NCBI GenBank assembly: GCA_016840165.1
Contig: JAEOSU010000027.1
Span: 1 to 64,000 of the forward strand
Source: Promethearchaeota archaeon
GTDB lineage: Archaea > Asgardarchaeota > Lokiarchaeia > Sigyniarchaeales > SOKP01
Direction: 5' to 3'
DNA: 64,000 bases
In this document: piece by piece, positions 26,735 to 35,281 of the stretch
Numbering within the stretch: position 1 is the stretch's first letter
Layout of the letters: every line of letters starts with the position of its first letter
Position numbers and translations under genes: made by a program
The notes under the pieces: generated by a model
What the model was told of the DNA's origin: nothing
The model's input: only the letters and a program-made list of their open reading frames with translations
Database searches by the model: none

Positions 26735-26818
26735 ATTTTACAAATTGGATTATTATTTTTATCTTTATTGGATTATTATATAAAAAAAGATTAAATTTTT
26801 TCCTTGATTGAAGAATTT

Positions 26819-28483
26819 ATGCTTCAGAAAGAACTATCATGGTGGCAAAAAACAGTTGTTTATCAAATATACCCCCGCTCCTTTCGAGATACTACAGGGA
26901 ATGGAATTGGAGATCTCAAAGGTATTATTGAAAAATTAGATTATCTGAAAGATTTAGGGGTTGAAACCGTTTGGTTTAGTCCTTTTTTCAAGTCTCCTCA
27001 AAAGGATCATGGATATGATGTATCAGGTTTTCAAGAAATTGATCCTATTTATGGTAGCATGCAAGATTTTGATATTTTACTGGAATCAATGCATGAAAGA
27101 AGCATGAAAATAGTATTAGATTTAGTACTCAATCATACCTCAGATCAACATCCTTGGTTCATTGAATCCGCTTTTAGTCGAGATAATCCTAAGCGTGATT
27201 GGTATATATGGGCTGATGGGAAGAAACCAAACGGAAAAAAACCTCCGAATAATTGGAAAGCGTTACCCGGAGGTCCCGCCTGGAAATATGATGAAAATAC
27301 TGAACAATGGTATTATTTTCATTTTCTTCCCTTCCAACCTGATTTAAATTATCGGAATCCAAAGGTAAAGGAGGAAATGTTTAATACTATACGATTCTGG
27401 CTTGATAAGGGAGTAGATGGGTTTCGTTTAGACATCCTACACTCTATTTACGAAGATGAGTCACTTCGAGATGATGAATTTAGTTGGCATCTCTTACCTT
27501 CGAATAAAAATGTTGCATCGTTGTTCCGTAAGCATAAATATGATCTTAATCTTCCAGAAACAATAGATTTTTCCTTCGAATTACGTGAAGTAATTGATGA
27601 ATACCAACCCGAACGCTTCTTGGTAGGGGAAGTTTTCGGCTCAATTGAAGAGATGAGTAAATATTATGGGCCACAGAATAATGGATTGAATATGTGCTTT
27701 TTATTTGAGTTTATGGATTCAAAACCTACGGTAAAAGTCTATAAAAGGGTAATATCACGAATAGAGAAGGCTTTGCCCTATCCTTATATACCAACGTTTG
27801 TATACGGCAATCATGATAGTATACGCTATATATCACGGTTAAATAATAATCCTCAAAAAGCAAAATTGCTAGCAACTATGCAACTTACTCTAAGGGGCGT
27901 TCCGTTTGTCTATTATGGTGAGGAGATTGGGATGAGGAACGTTAAATTTGATTTGAAAACAAGTGAAGATCCCATTGGAAAAAAGTACTCGAAATTTCCT
28001 TTAGGAACTATAGTAAAATTACTTAATATATCAGTGAGTCGAGATGGTTGTAGAACCCCCATGCAGTGGAACTCAGAACCTAATGCAGGCTTTAGTAGCA
28101 ATGAAACAGTTGAGCCATGGCTACCAGTTCCGGAGTCCTACGAAAAAATTAATGTTGAAAAAGAAAATAAAAATCCCAGTTCTTTACTAAATTGTTATAG
28201 AAGATTACTAAAAGTGCGAAAGGAAAACAAAATTTTATCTGAGGGGTTATTTGAATTCATGAATGGAGATGCCGATAAAGATTATTTAAGCTATAGAAAG
28301 TATATTAATGATGATGAAATCTATATCTATTTAAATTTTTCTAAGAAAGAATTATTACTCAACTGTCCGGTAGAGAGTCCAGATTTATATTTCTCAACAT
28401 TATCCAATAGAGTTGCATTAGATATTGAAGCATATAATGGAAAGATTAAACTAACTCCATTCGAGGGAATAATATTCAAATAA
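26819..28483 (+). CDS. GH13 alpha-glucosidase / oligo-1,6-glucosidase-like
   Basis: A 554-residue glycoside hydrolase of family 13. The four conserved regions are seen: DLVLNHTSDQH, GFRLDILH (nucleophile Asp), LVGEVFG (acid/base Glu) and VYGNHDSIR (third Asp). KDHGYDVSGFQEIDP and the subfamily QPDLNYRNP suggest oligo-1,6-glucosidase or trehalose-active enzymes. No signal peptide, so it is cytoplasmic. The ATG at 26819 is preferred; an in-frame TTG at 26804 would add five residues. No other sugar gene is next to it. Confidence 0.88.
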   Translation: MLQKELSWWQKTVVYQIYPRSFRDTTGNGIGDLKGIIEKLDYLKDLGVETVWFSPFFKSPQKDHGYDVSGFQEIDPIYGSMQDFDILLESMHERSMKIVLDLVLNHTSDQHPWFIESAFSRDNPKRDWYIWADGKKPNGKKPPNNWKALPGGPAWKYDENTEQWYYFHFLPFQPDLNYRNPKVKEEMFNTIRFWLDKGVDGFRLDILHSIYEDESLRDDEFSWHLLPSNKNVASLFRKHKYDLNLPETIDFSFELREVIDEYQPERFLVGEVFGSIEEMSKYYGPQNNGLNMCFLFEFMDSKPTVKVYKRVISRIEKALPYPYIPTFVYGNHDSIRYISRLNNNPQKAKLLATMQLTLRGVPFVYYGEEIGMRNVKFDLKTSEDPIGKKYSKFPLGTIVKLLNISVSRDGCRTPMQWNSEPNAGFSSNETVEPWLPVPESYEKINVEKENKNPSSLLNCYRRLLKVRKENKILSEGLFEFMNGDADKDYLSYRKYINDDEIYIYLNFSKKELLLNCPVESPDLYFSTLSNRVALDIEAYNGKIKLTPFEGIIFK

Positions 28484-28515
28484 AAAATATAAAATTAAAA
28501 AAAAAGATATTATTA

Positions 28516-29052
28516 TTAATCTTTTATATCTTCTGCGTCATCTTCAATTTTATCATAATATTCGATGTCCATAAGCCCACCCGATCGCTCTTCCCTCCAA
28601 TGGGCTTTTATGGGCATTCCTACATAAGTGTCTTTTACATCGATATCTGGATGTAATTCGGCAATGCTTGAAGTATCAGTGCCATCATGATGGACTAAGA
28701 CCATCGGTCTTTCGACAACCTCTCCTGTTTCAGAATCTTTCAAATAAGCAATAGCATATGTTGAGACACTTGCAGTATCCCTAATATCTACCCATTTATC
28801 GGGTTTCACCAAGCACTTTCCACATACTAATCGAGGGGGATAAAAGACTCTATTACACCCTGAACATCGATTTGCTACTAATTTTTGCTCTTTTAATTTA
28901 CCCAAAAAGGGTTTCATATGAGTTATGTTGAATTTATATTTGTAACTAGTGAGATGCCAATTTGCAGGCATTGTACGAGTTCTCACATAATCCTTTTTCA
29001 CATAATCTAACGATTTTCTTTGAGTCATTTTTGACATCTTTTTCACCTCCAC
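28516..29052 (-). CDS. DUF35 OB-fold/zinc-ribbon thiolase partner (second copy)
   Basis: A 178-residue protein. The zinc ribbon is VANRCSGCNRVFYPPRLVCGKC (four Cys in two CxxC pairs), followed by an OB fold with TASVSTYAIAYL and VGMPIKAHWRE. An N-terminal helical segment precedes it. DUF35 proteins bind thiolase-fold enzymes and shape the channel between active sites, as in archaeal HMG-CoA synthase complexes. Its start overlaps the end of the upstream thiolase gene by 10 nt, so translation is coupled and the two probably form a complex. Confidence 0.85.
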   Translation of the reverse strand: MEVKKMSKMTQRKSLDYVKKDYVRTRTMPANWHLTSYKYKFNITHMKPFLGKLKEQKLVANRCSGCNRVFYPPRLVCGKCLVKPDKWVDIRDTASVSTYAIAYLKDSETGEVVERPMVLVHHDGTDTSSIAELHPDIDVKDTYVGMPIKAHWREERSGGLMDIEYYDKIEDDAEDIKD

Positions 29053-30290
29053 TTTCTCTGTGGTTGATCAGACATAGCCATTAATGTGATAAGATTCAAG
29101 CTACCTCCCCATCCTGACCCTATAGACGTATGAACTGTCTTAGGTACTTGATTATCAGCTTTTCCCATAATCTGAAGTGCAGCTACCGCAGGTCTTTCCA
29201 TTGCTGAAGCACCGATTGCATTTGTGGAATTCACACCCCCCGAGCAATTAACGGGCAATTCACCATTCACAGCTGTCACTCCTGTTTCATACATTTGAGG
29301 GGCAGTCGCTTCTTCAAATAATCCCAACTTCTCAGTCCACATCAGTTCCTGATTAGGGAAAGGTGCGTATACTTCAGCATAGTCAATCTCCTTTCTGGGA
29401 AATGAAATACCTGCTTGTGAATAAGCTAGTTCAGATGATCTGATAGCTCCTAATTGCATGGATGGATCGACTTGAGCAGAACCTGATCCGTCATAGCCTA
29501 AGACTGCTGCTTCATTTGCAACGCTTGCTACTCCATTAACGTATACGGGAATATCGCACATGTCTTTTGCTTTTTCTTCTGTGGTAAAAAGCATCGCACA
29601 AGCGCCATCACTGGCTGGACATACCATCCCATAGCGTAAAGGATATTGAACATAGGGTGTATCTAATACTTCTTCAATGGTAAGATTTGGCATTTTTAGA
29701 TGAGCCCACCATGTTTTTGCTGCATTGCGTCGGTTTTGAACAACTACTCTTGCTAAATCTTCTTCTGTAATCTTAGTTTTGTTCATATAGGTTGTGGCTT
29801 GATAAGCTGCTACTCCAATTGCTGCTCCTGCAGAAAGAAGGCGAGTTATTTGATCATACGAAATCCCAAGAGTGTTTAAAATGGAGATTTCACCATATGC
29901 AACGCTCGCTAGTCCGACACTCGTATCACCTTGAGATTGCTGTTCGAAAGCTACTGCTAATACCGTATCAATACCAGGTAATCCAGCAGTTACCGTATAA
30001 TACCCCGCGATAGCCACGCTACCACCAGTAGTTCCCCCAGTTGTTACTCGCATTAATGGTTTATTTCGTGCTCCCATCCAATCGGTCATCCATAGTTCAG
30101 GAATATTTGAACCTTCAAATGCAGGCATATTTCCATTAACGTAGGCATCAATTTCATCGAATCCAACATTTGGTACTTTTTTCAAGCAATCTTCGATTGC
30201 TTCGTGGACTAATTCTCCCATATTTACATCAGAGCGTTTTGAAGCGTGTTCGCTAAACCCTGCAGATACAATTGCTACTTGTCTTCCCAT
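29043..30290 (-). CDS. Thiolase-fold protein lacking the nucleophilic cysteine (second copy)
   Basis: A 415-residue thiolase-superfamily protein of the SCP-x-like group. At the place of the catalytic Cys the sequence reads RVTTGGTTGGSVA, with no Cys. The usual NxxGG...GHPxGA motif is NCSGGVNSTNAIGASA, so the His is replaced by Asn. The C-terminal Cys-Gly-Gly loop is SIGSGWGGSLN. The enzyme therefore cannot work by the standard two-cysteine mechanism. GGAGG precedes the ATG. It lies 2 nt after the first thiolase-like gene and overlaps its DUF35 partner. Substrate unknown. Confidence 0.85.
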   Translation of the reverse strand: MGRQVAIVSAGFSEHASKRSDVNMGELVHEAIEDCLKKVPNVGFDEIDAYVNGNMPAFEGSNIPELWMTDWMGARNKPLMRVTTGGTTGGSVAIAGYYTVTAGLPGIDTVLAVAFEQQSQGDTSVGLASVAYGEISILNTLGISYDQITRLLSAGAAIGVAAYQATTYMNKTKITEEDLARVVVQNRRNAAKTWWAHLKMPNLTIEEVLDTPYVQYPLRYGMVCPASDGACAMLFTTEEKAKDMCDIPVYVNGVASVANEAAVLGYDGSGSAQVDPSMQLGAIRSSELAYSQAGISFPRKEIDYAEVYAPFPNQELMWTEKLGLFEEATAPQMYETGVTAVNGELPVNCSGGVNSTNAIGASAMERPAVAALQIMGKADNQVPKTVHTSIGSGWGGSLNLITLMAMSDQPQRKWR

Positions 30291-30292
30291 TT

Positions 30293-31447
30293 TTAATTAC
30301 CTCCTTCTAATACATATAAAATACTATTTTGAGCACACATCCCAATTTGACCTGAAGCGATAGCCTTTTTGGCACCATTCACTTGATAATCTCCAGCTTC
30401 TCCAGTTAGTTGTTTTGCAGCCTCAATAATTCGAATGAGACCTGTTCCGCATGGGGGATTTCCTCCAATCGCCCCTCCAGAGGGGTTTATTGGGAATTCT
30501 CCGTCTAGATTTGTATTGAGATCGGGAGCTTTACCTTTATCAGCTAATTGTAGTGCCTCAGAAAATATTAATTCCTCGTGAGCATAAGCTTCGTATAATT
30601 CAGCAACCTGGATTTCACTTCTTGGGTTTTTGATCCCCGCAGCGCTATAAGCCATCTTTCCTGCTAATTCAAGCGACTTGCATCCCGATAGATCTCTATC
30701 ACCAAGATAATAGGTATCTTGATTCCAACCCACACCGGTAATCCATACAGGATTATCAGTTATCTTCAGAGCTTGTTTTTCAGGAGCTAATAAAAGTGCG
30801 GCTACACCATCACAGGGTTGCGCTACCATTAATTCAGTAACGGGATCAGCATAAATATCTGATTCTAACACATCTTTAATGGTTAGATTTGGATTTTGAG
30901 CTTCTTCTAGCGCTAATGGGTTTTTTCCAGCATTTTTCCTATTTTTTACGGCAACTTTTGCTATATCTTCTTTAGATACCCCATATCTTTCCATATAGGC
31001 TCTCATTTGGAATCCAGCGGCCGTAATATCGTTTACATATGCTAATGGTCTTTCCCAGGTCGGGTCAGTTTCATAGAGCCTTGTAGTATGATATGGAAAG
31101 CATGACGGCATACTTCCCCCCCATACTACTGCAAGTTTATGATTCCCCGATAATATACGCAATAACCCATATAATACCGCATGGGCCCCATCCATTTCAA
31201 CCTTACTTTCATCGGCTAAATATCCACCCCCGACTTCGACAGTCCAACAATTTGAGATAGTTCGACCATCATAATAATCGTTCGTACAGGAGATTACCGT
31301 TGTAATATCTTTCTTTTTTAATCCTGCTTTATCAATCGCCCCCCTTACCGCTTCAAAGATCATTTCGTATCGTCCATAATTCGCATCGGACTGTAACTTA
31401 ACTTGATTATATCCAACAATTCCTACTTTTTCCACTTTTTTTCTCAC
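30293..31447 (-). CDS. Thiolase-fold protein lacking the nucleophilic cysteine (first copy)
   Basis: A 384-residue thiolase-superfamily protein. The region of the nucleophile reads KVEMDGAHAVLYG with no Cys. The active-site block reads NPSGGAIGGNPPCGTG, where the normal GHPxGA His is Asn. The C-terminal part is GQIGMCAQNSILYVLEGG: one Cys is present but the usual Gly-Gly after it is lost. Dimer and CoA-binding regions look intact. It is the second gene of a four-gene minus-strand operon, 3 nt from the DUF35 gene before it and 2 nt from the thiolase copy after it. It may form a heteromer with either. Confidence 0.83.
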   Translation of the reverse strand: MRKKVEKVGIVGYNQVKLQSDANYGRYEMIFEAVRGAIDKAGLKKKDITTVISCTNDYYDGRTISNCWTVEVGGGYLADESKVEMDGAHAVLYGLLRILSGNHKLAVVWGGSMPSCFPYHTTRLYETDPTWERPLAYVNDITAAGFQMRAYMERYGVSKEDIAKVAVKNRKNAGKNPLALEEAQNPNLTIKDVLESDIYADPVTELMVAQPCDGVAALLLAPEKQALKITDNPVWITGVGWNQDTYYLGDRDLSGCKSLELAGKMAYSAAGIKNPRSEIQVAELYEAYAHEELIFSEALQLADKGKAPDLNTNLDGEFPINPSGGAIGGNPPCGTGLIRIIEAAKQLTGEAGDYQVNGAKKAIASGQIGMCAQNSILYVLEGGN

Positions 31448-31450
31448 TCT

Positions 31451-31912
31451 CTATGCTTTTATAAAACCCTGTATATCAGAAGGGTCTCCTTTTGGATTTT
31501 CTTCCCATTTTATTTTCATTTTCATTCCGATTTTAACCTCCTCGGGTTCCAAATCCAATAATCTATAGACAAGCCCCGTGCTACTCCCATCAATTTTGAT
31601 TATGCCGATTATTTGAGGTTTCTTTACCTTCCTATCCGATCTATCATTTACTTTATAATGAGTAATAGTATAGTTTATCAATTCTCCTGTTTCCGGCAAA
31701 TCCACCCAGTTTTCTTCGAGAGGAATCACTATATTACATTTTCCACATACTTTTCTCGGTGGTACGAATACATCACCACACTTCGGGCATTTATTTCCAA
31801 CAATCTTTTTATTTTCCAGGTTATCATAGAATTTATCAAGGTATTCTCCAACCCAGAATGCAAATTCTGCTTTCACCAAGCCCTTATTCGCAACAATAAT
31901 TTTCTCGTTCAT
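31451..31912 (-). CDS. DUF35 OB-fold/zinc-ribbon thiolase partner (first copy)
   Basis: A 153-residue protein starting the operon. It has the zinc ribbon NKCPKCGDVFVPPRKVCGKC (residues 41-60), followed by the OB-fold strands TGELINYTITHYKV and VKIGMKMKIKWEE. It differs clearly from the second DUF35 copy, so the two thiolase-like proteins probably each have their own partner. An inverted repeat (31950-31967) lies upstream of its start. Confidence 0.85.
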   Translation of the reverse strand: MNEKIIVANKGLVKAEFAFWVGEYLDKFYDNLENKKIVGNKCPKCGDVFVPPRKVCGKCNIVIPLEENWVDLPETGELINYTITHYKVNDRSDRKVKKPQIIGIIKIDGSSTGLVYRLLDLEPEEVKIGMKMKIKWEENPKGDPSDIQGFIKA

Positions 31913-32212
31913 GATTTCATTATTTTACTTTTTTAATTATATTAATATTATGAATGATATTATTCATGATAGTATAAATAAATTTATGAGTTGGGTTTAG
32001 ACAAAAATGATAAGAGCGATATTACCCATATATTACATGATTTAATGTGGATAAGTGCTCTTTATATTCCTAAATTAAATAAAATTTGATAAGTATCGAA
32101 AATTGGACAATATATTTCGGTGCTATTATCACGATAATTTAATATTTTAAATATGAATTTAGATACAATTTTAACGTGTTTAGATTCAATTTCAGATTGG
32201 TAGTGAGAGAGA
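31913..32212. other. Divergent intergenic region of 300 nt
   Basis: Separates the thiolase-DUF35 operon (minus) from sepF (plus). It holds the 31950-31967 inverted repeat and several AT-only stretches that can serve as TATA boxes (for example TATAAATA at 31973-31980). I see no open frame, RNA fold or tandem repeat that I can support. Confidence 0.5.
31950..31967. promoter_or_regulatory. Inverted repeat upstream of the thiolase-DUF35 operon (possible operator)
   Basis: ATGAAT and ATTCAT arms flank a 6-nt centre, 38-55 nt before the ATG at 31912. AT-rich TATA-like sequence lies between them. The position fits a repressor or activator site, but in such AT-rich DNA short palindromes also occur by chance. 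Confidence 0.3.
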
Positions 32213-32554
32213 TTGGGAAAATTTTGGAAAAAAGTGGATGATGAATTATTAAGTTCTGTAGAAGAGACTATGGGGTTTTCTCGAGAGTTCTCTTCCCTTA
32301 CTAATAGTTTTGTTATTAAAAAATATGATTTTTCCTCTATCGAACAAATTGAAGAGATTAAAAATGAGCTATTGAGTAGGAAAATTTTAATTATTAATGC
32401 GAAAGAAATCCTTCAAAACATTGATGTTACGAAACTTAAAAGAGGTATTGAGGATCTAAAAATATTCTTGAGAGAGAACGGTGGTTCAATGGCTAGACTT
32501 GGCGATCAATATCTTATATTAACACCGAATAGACTAGTAAAAATCGCAAATTAG
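32213..32554 (+). CDS. sepF: SepF-like cell division protein
   Basis: A 113-residue protein. The C-terminal 80 residues match the SepF/DUF552 fold: VIKKYDFSSIEQIEEIKNEL, ILIINAKEILQ, RGIEDLKIFLRENGGSMARL and YLILTP. The N-terminus (GKFWKKVDDELLSSVEE) can form an amphipathic helix, as used by SepF to anchor FtsZ to the membrane. The start is TTG at 32213; the weak GAGAGA before it and the absence of an in-frame ATG support this. FtsZ itself is not in the window. The gene stands alone. Confidence 0.8.
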   Translation: MGKFWKKVDDELLSSVEETMGFSREFSSLTNSFVIKKYDFSSIEQIEEIKNELLSRKILIINAKEILQNIDVTKLKRGIEDLKIFLRENGGSMARLGDQYLILTPNRLVKIAN

Positions 32555-32694
32555 TTCTGTTTTTTGTATGTATATAGAGCAATAGAATTATCACCTCAGA
32601 GTTCAAAGAACTTATTATAAAATAATGGACTCCTTTAATCTTAATAATATTCTATAGTTCTAATAATTTAATCATTTATTCAAGGTTTATATTG

Positions 32695-34164
32695 ATGAGA
32701 GAAGGTAAAATAAACCAAGTTGTAAAAAATCACGATCCAAATTTTAAACAAGAAGAGAATTTCTCTTCAAGTAAAGGTAATCTACTGCAAATTGATATTT
32801 TAAAAGCTATAATGATCTTTTTAGTAATTTTTGATCACTTTGTAGCTTGGAACATTAAACGAGAAATTGGAGTATCTCTATGGGAAAGAATTTCCATTCC
32901 GGTATTTTTAGTAATCATGGGGTTCAATATGGGGCTTTCTTTTCAAAAAGATGGAATATCAACATTAAAAGAATTGTATTCTTGGAAATATTTTAAGAAG
33001 AAAATTCTACGCTATTTAGTTCCCTTCTTTATATTATACCTTGCATCAACTTTTATTGGCTTGTTTATTTATGGGTTTGATTTTGAAGCAATGTATTATG
33101 GTCAATTTTATCCAGAACATGGACCTATAAATTATTTTATAGGGATTTTACCATTTTGGGGTCCTGGGAATTGGTTCATACCTGTTATATTCGGGTCTAT
33201 CTTAATAATTCCATTATTATATTGGATTTTTACGAAAAATAAGGTTTTAGCTTTATTAGCTTGTTTTGTTATCGAGTTTATCATGCAGATGATTATATAT
33301 ATCTTTATCGGAGAAATCACTACGTGGGAAGAATATCATATTCTAACCGTCTTAATGGATAATATTTTGTTTTTACTATCTGGTGTAGGATTAGGATTGT
33401 GGTTCTCTTTTGGTTATAAACTTACAGCTAAAAGAAATGCTTTTATGTGGATATTGTTTCCTATCAGCTTACTCTATCTAATTGGGTATCAATTCTTTGG
33501 TTTTCGTTTACAGATTGATGGAATACCATTTCTAAGGGGTGACTATCATTTTCTTTTCATTCCCTATTCTGCATTCTTAGTGTTAGTGGGGCTTCAATTT
33601 TTACCCAATCGTTCTGAGTTAAGAATATCAAAAGCATTTTCTTTAATAAGTAGAGCGACGTATCATATTCTCCTTACTCAGATCTTAGGATATGGAATAA
33701 TTACTGCATGGTGGGGCACGCATTATGGAATGGATCTTCCTTTTGATCCTTTTGATATCTTAGAATTGATAATACTCTGGATTCTATTTATCAGTTTCGG
33801 GATTTTGTGGTATAAAATTGATCATCAGAGGAATCTTTTACGAAGAATTCTGTATTATTTCAATTTCTTTATTGTATTCTCTAGTATGTTATTCTTTTCC
33901 TTCTGGATCCAAATGTTCTGGGTTCCAATACCATTAATTATAATAATGCTGTATGCGATTATTGCTTTAGCGATTCATTATATCATTAAAAAGCCAATAA
34001 CCACTAAATTATTAGCAATTTGGACTGGTTTTCTGTTAATCACCTTTATCTCGATGATATTTCAAGTAGAAATACCCTCATCCAGTCTGATCTTGGTTCT
34101 AAACACTCTATTAATTATTCTTTTAATTATTAACTTGATATATTGTTTCTATCGAAAAAAGTAA
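32695..34164 (+). CDS. Acyltransferase-3 family membrane protein
   Basis: A 489-residue integral membrane protein with about ten to twelve helices. It starts with a hydrophilic N-terminus of about 30 residues, then QIDILKAIMIFLVIFDH, where the first helix ends with the conserved His of the acyltransferase-3 family. The ISIPVFLVIMGFNMGLSF helix is typical of the second position. It probably transfers an acyl group to a surface sugar or lipid from the cytoplasmic side. The ATG at 32695 is preceded by an overlapping in-frame TTG (32692). No partner genes are nearby. Confidence 0.75.
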   Translation: MREGKINQVVKNHDPNFKQEENFSSSKGNLLQIDILKAIMIFLVIFDHFVAWNIKREIGVSLWERISIPVFLVIMGFNMGLSFQKDGISTLKELYSWKYFKKKILRYLVPFFILYLASTFIGLFIYGFDFEAMYYGQFYPEHGPINYFIGILPFWGPGNWFIPVIFGSILIIPLLYWIFTKNKVLALLACFVIEFIMQMIIYIFIGEITTWEEYHILTVLMDNILFLLSGVGLGLWFSFGYKLTAKRNAFMWILFPISLLYLIGYQFFGFRLQIDGIPFLRGDYHFLFIPYSAFLVLVGLQFLPNRSELRISKAFSLISRATYHILLTQILGYGIITAWWGTHYGMDLPFDPFDILELIILWILFISFGILWYKIDHQRNLLRRILYYFNFFIVFSSMLFFSFWIQMFWVPIPLIIIMLYAIIALAIHYIIKKPITTKLLAIWTGFLLITFISMIFQVEIPSSSLILVLNTLLIILLIINLIYCFYRKK

Positions 34165-34307
34165 TTGCATATTTTCTTTTATTTTTTTAATTTTTTTTAA
34201 AGGGAAATGGATTTCGATATTGAATTGCTTTTATGAATTAATATATTTAAATGCTGGAAGAGATATTTTATTAGAAATTATTAAAGTCAAATGGTTGAAC
34301 AGAATAA

Positions 34308-35240
34308 ATGATAAATTTCAGTAAAGAGCAGCAGGTTTTAGATATTGGAGGAATCAAACTTGGAGGGAAGGTTGGCCAATATCCTACAGTTTTAATAGGA
34401 AGTATTTTTCATACGGGAGATAAAAAGGTTAAAAATGAAGAAAAAGGTATATTTGATAAGAAAAAAGCAGAGGATCTAATATACAAACAAAAAGAGCTTT
34501 CAGATAAATCGGGAAATCCATGTATGCTCGATATTGTTGGAACAAACGAATTAGCTCTTCAAAAATATGTCCAATTTGTTGCCAAAATATCAAATGAGTC
34601 ATTTTTATTGAATGCGGTGTCGTCGGAGTTGAGAATAAAACTAATGAAATATATTAATGAGATTGGTCTTACCTCGAGAGCTATATATACTTCGATTAAT
34701 TATACGCTTAATGAAGAGGAATTAAAAGGAATTACAGAATGTAGTGTGGATAATGCTATGATACAATCATTTAATCCGAGAAACCCACGAATTTCTGGGA
34801 TGATAGATATTTTAGAAGGAAAAGATACGAAGGAAGGCTTAATTAATAAAACACAAAAAGCAGGTATAAAAAATTTGCTCCTCTTTACAAGTGTTCTTGA
34901 ACTCCCATCCATAGGAGTAGCAGCAGGGGGAATTTATCAATTGAAAGAAAAATTTGGATTTCCTACAGGTACAGCTCCTGTGGGAGTAATTGGAAAATGG
35001 TGTATCAAAAATACTGATTTTAAAGGAAATTACAAAAGTGCTTGCGAGACAGTTGGGATTACTTTGTCATTAGCTATGGGAGCTGATTTTATTATATATG
35101 GTACATTAGAAAAGGCTGAACATATATTCCCATCAACAGCAATAGTAGATGCGATGATAAGTAGAAACTCAAAGATCACATTCAAGAATAAATTTGATTT
35201 GAAAGATCATCCGTTATCGAAATTATATTTTCCAAAATGA
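34308..35240 (+). CDS. MtrH-like methyltransferase (tetrahydromethanopterin family)
   Basis: A 310-residue TIM-barrel protein matching subunit H of tetrahydromethanopterin S-methyltransferase. Its signatures are LGGKVGQYPTVLIGSIFHTG, KGIFDKKKAEDLI, ELSDKSGNPCMLDIVGTNE, and later GFPTGTAPVGVIGKW. MtrH transfers a methyl group between H4MPT and a corrinoid. No MtrA-G membrane subunits, corrinoid protein or methylamine methyltransferase are present, so it probably acts with a soluble corrinoid partner elsewhere. The gene is convergent with the benzoyl-CoA reductase-like pair. Confidence 0.85.
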   Translation: MINFSKEQQVLDIGGIKLGGKVGQYPTVLIGSIFHTGDKKVKNEEKGIFDKKKAEDLIYKQKELSDKSGNPCMLDIVGTNELALQKYVQFVAKISNESFLLNAVSSELRIKLMKYINEIGLTSRAIYTSINYTLNEEELKGITECSVDNAMIQSFNPRNPRISGMIDILEGKDTKEGLINKTQKAGIKNLLLFTSVLELPSIGVAAGGIYQLKEKFGFPTGTAPVGVIGKWCIKNTDFKGNYKSACETVGITLSLAMGADFIIYGTLEKAEHIFPSTAIVDAMISRNSKITFKNKFDLKDHPLSKLYFPK

Positions 35241-35281
35241 TTCAATTTTCATTGAATCTCAACAAATTTAACCTTGATTTA

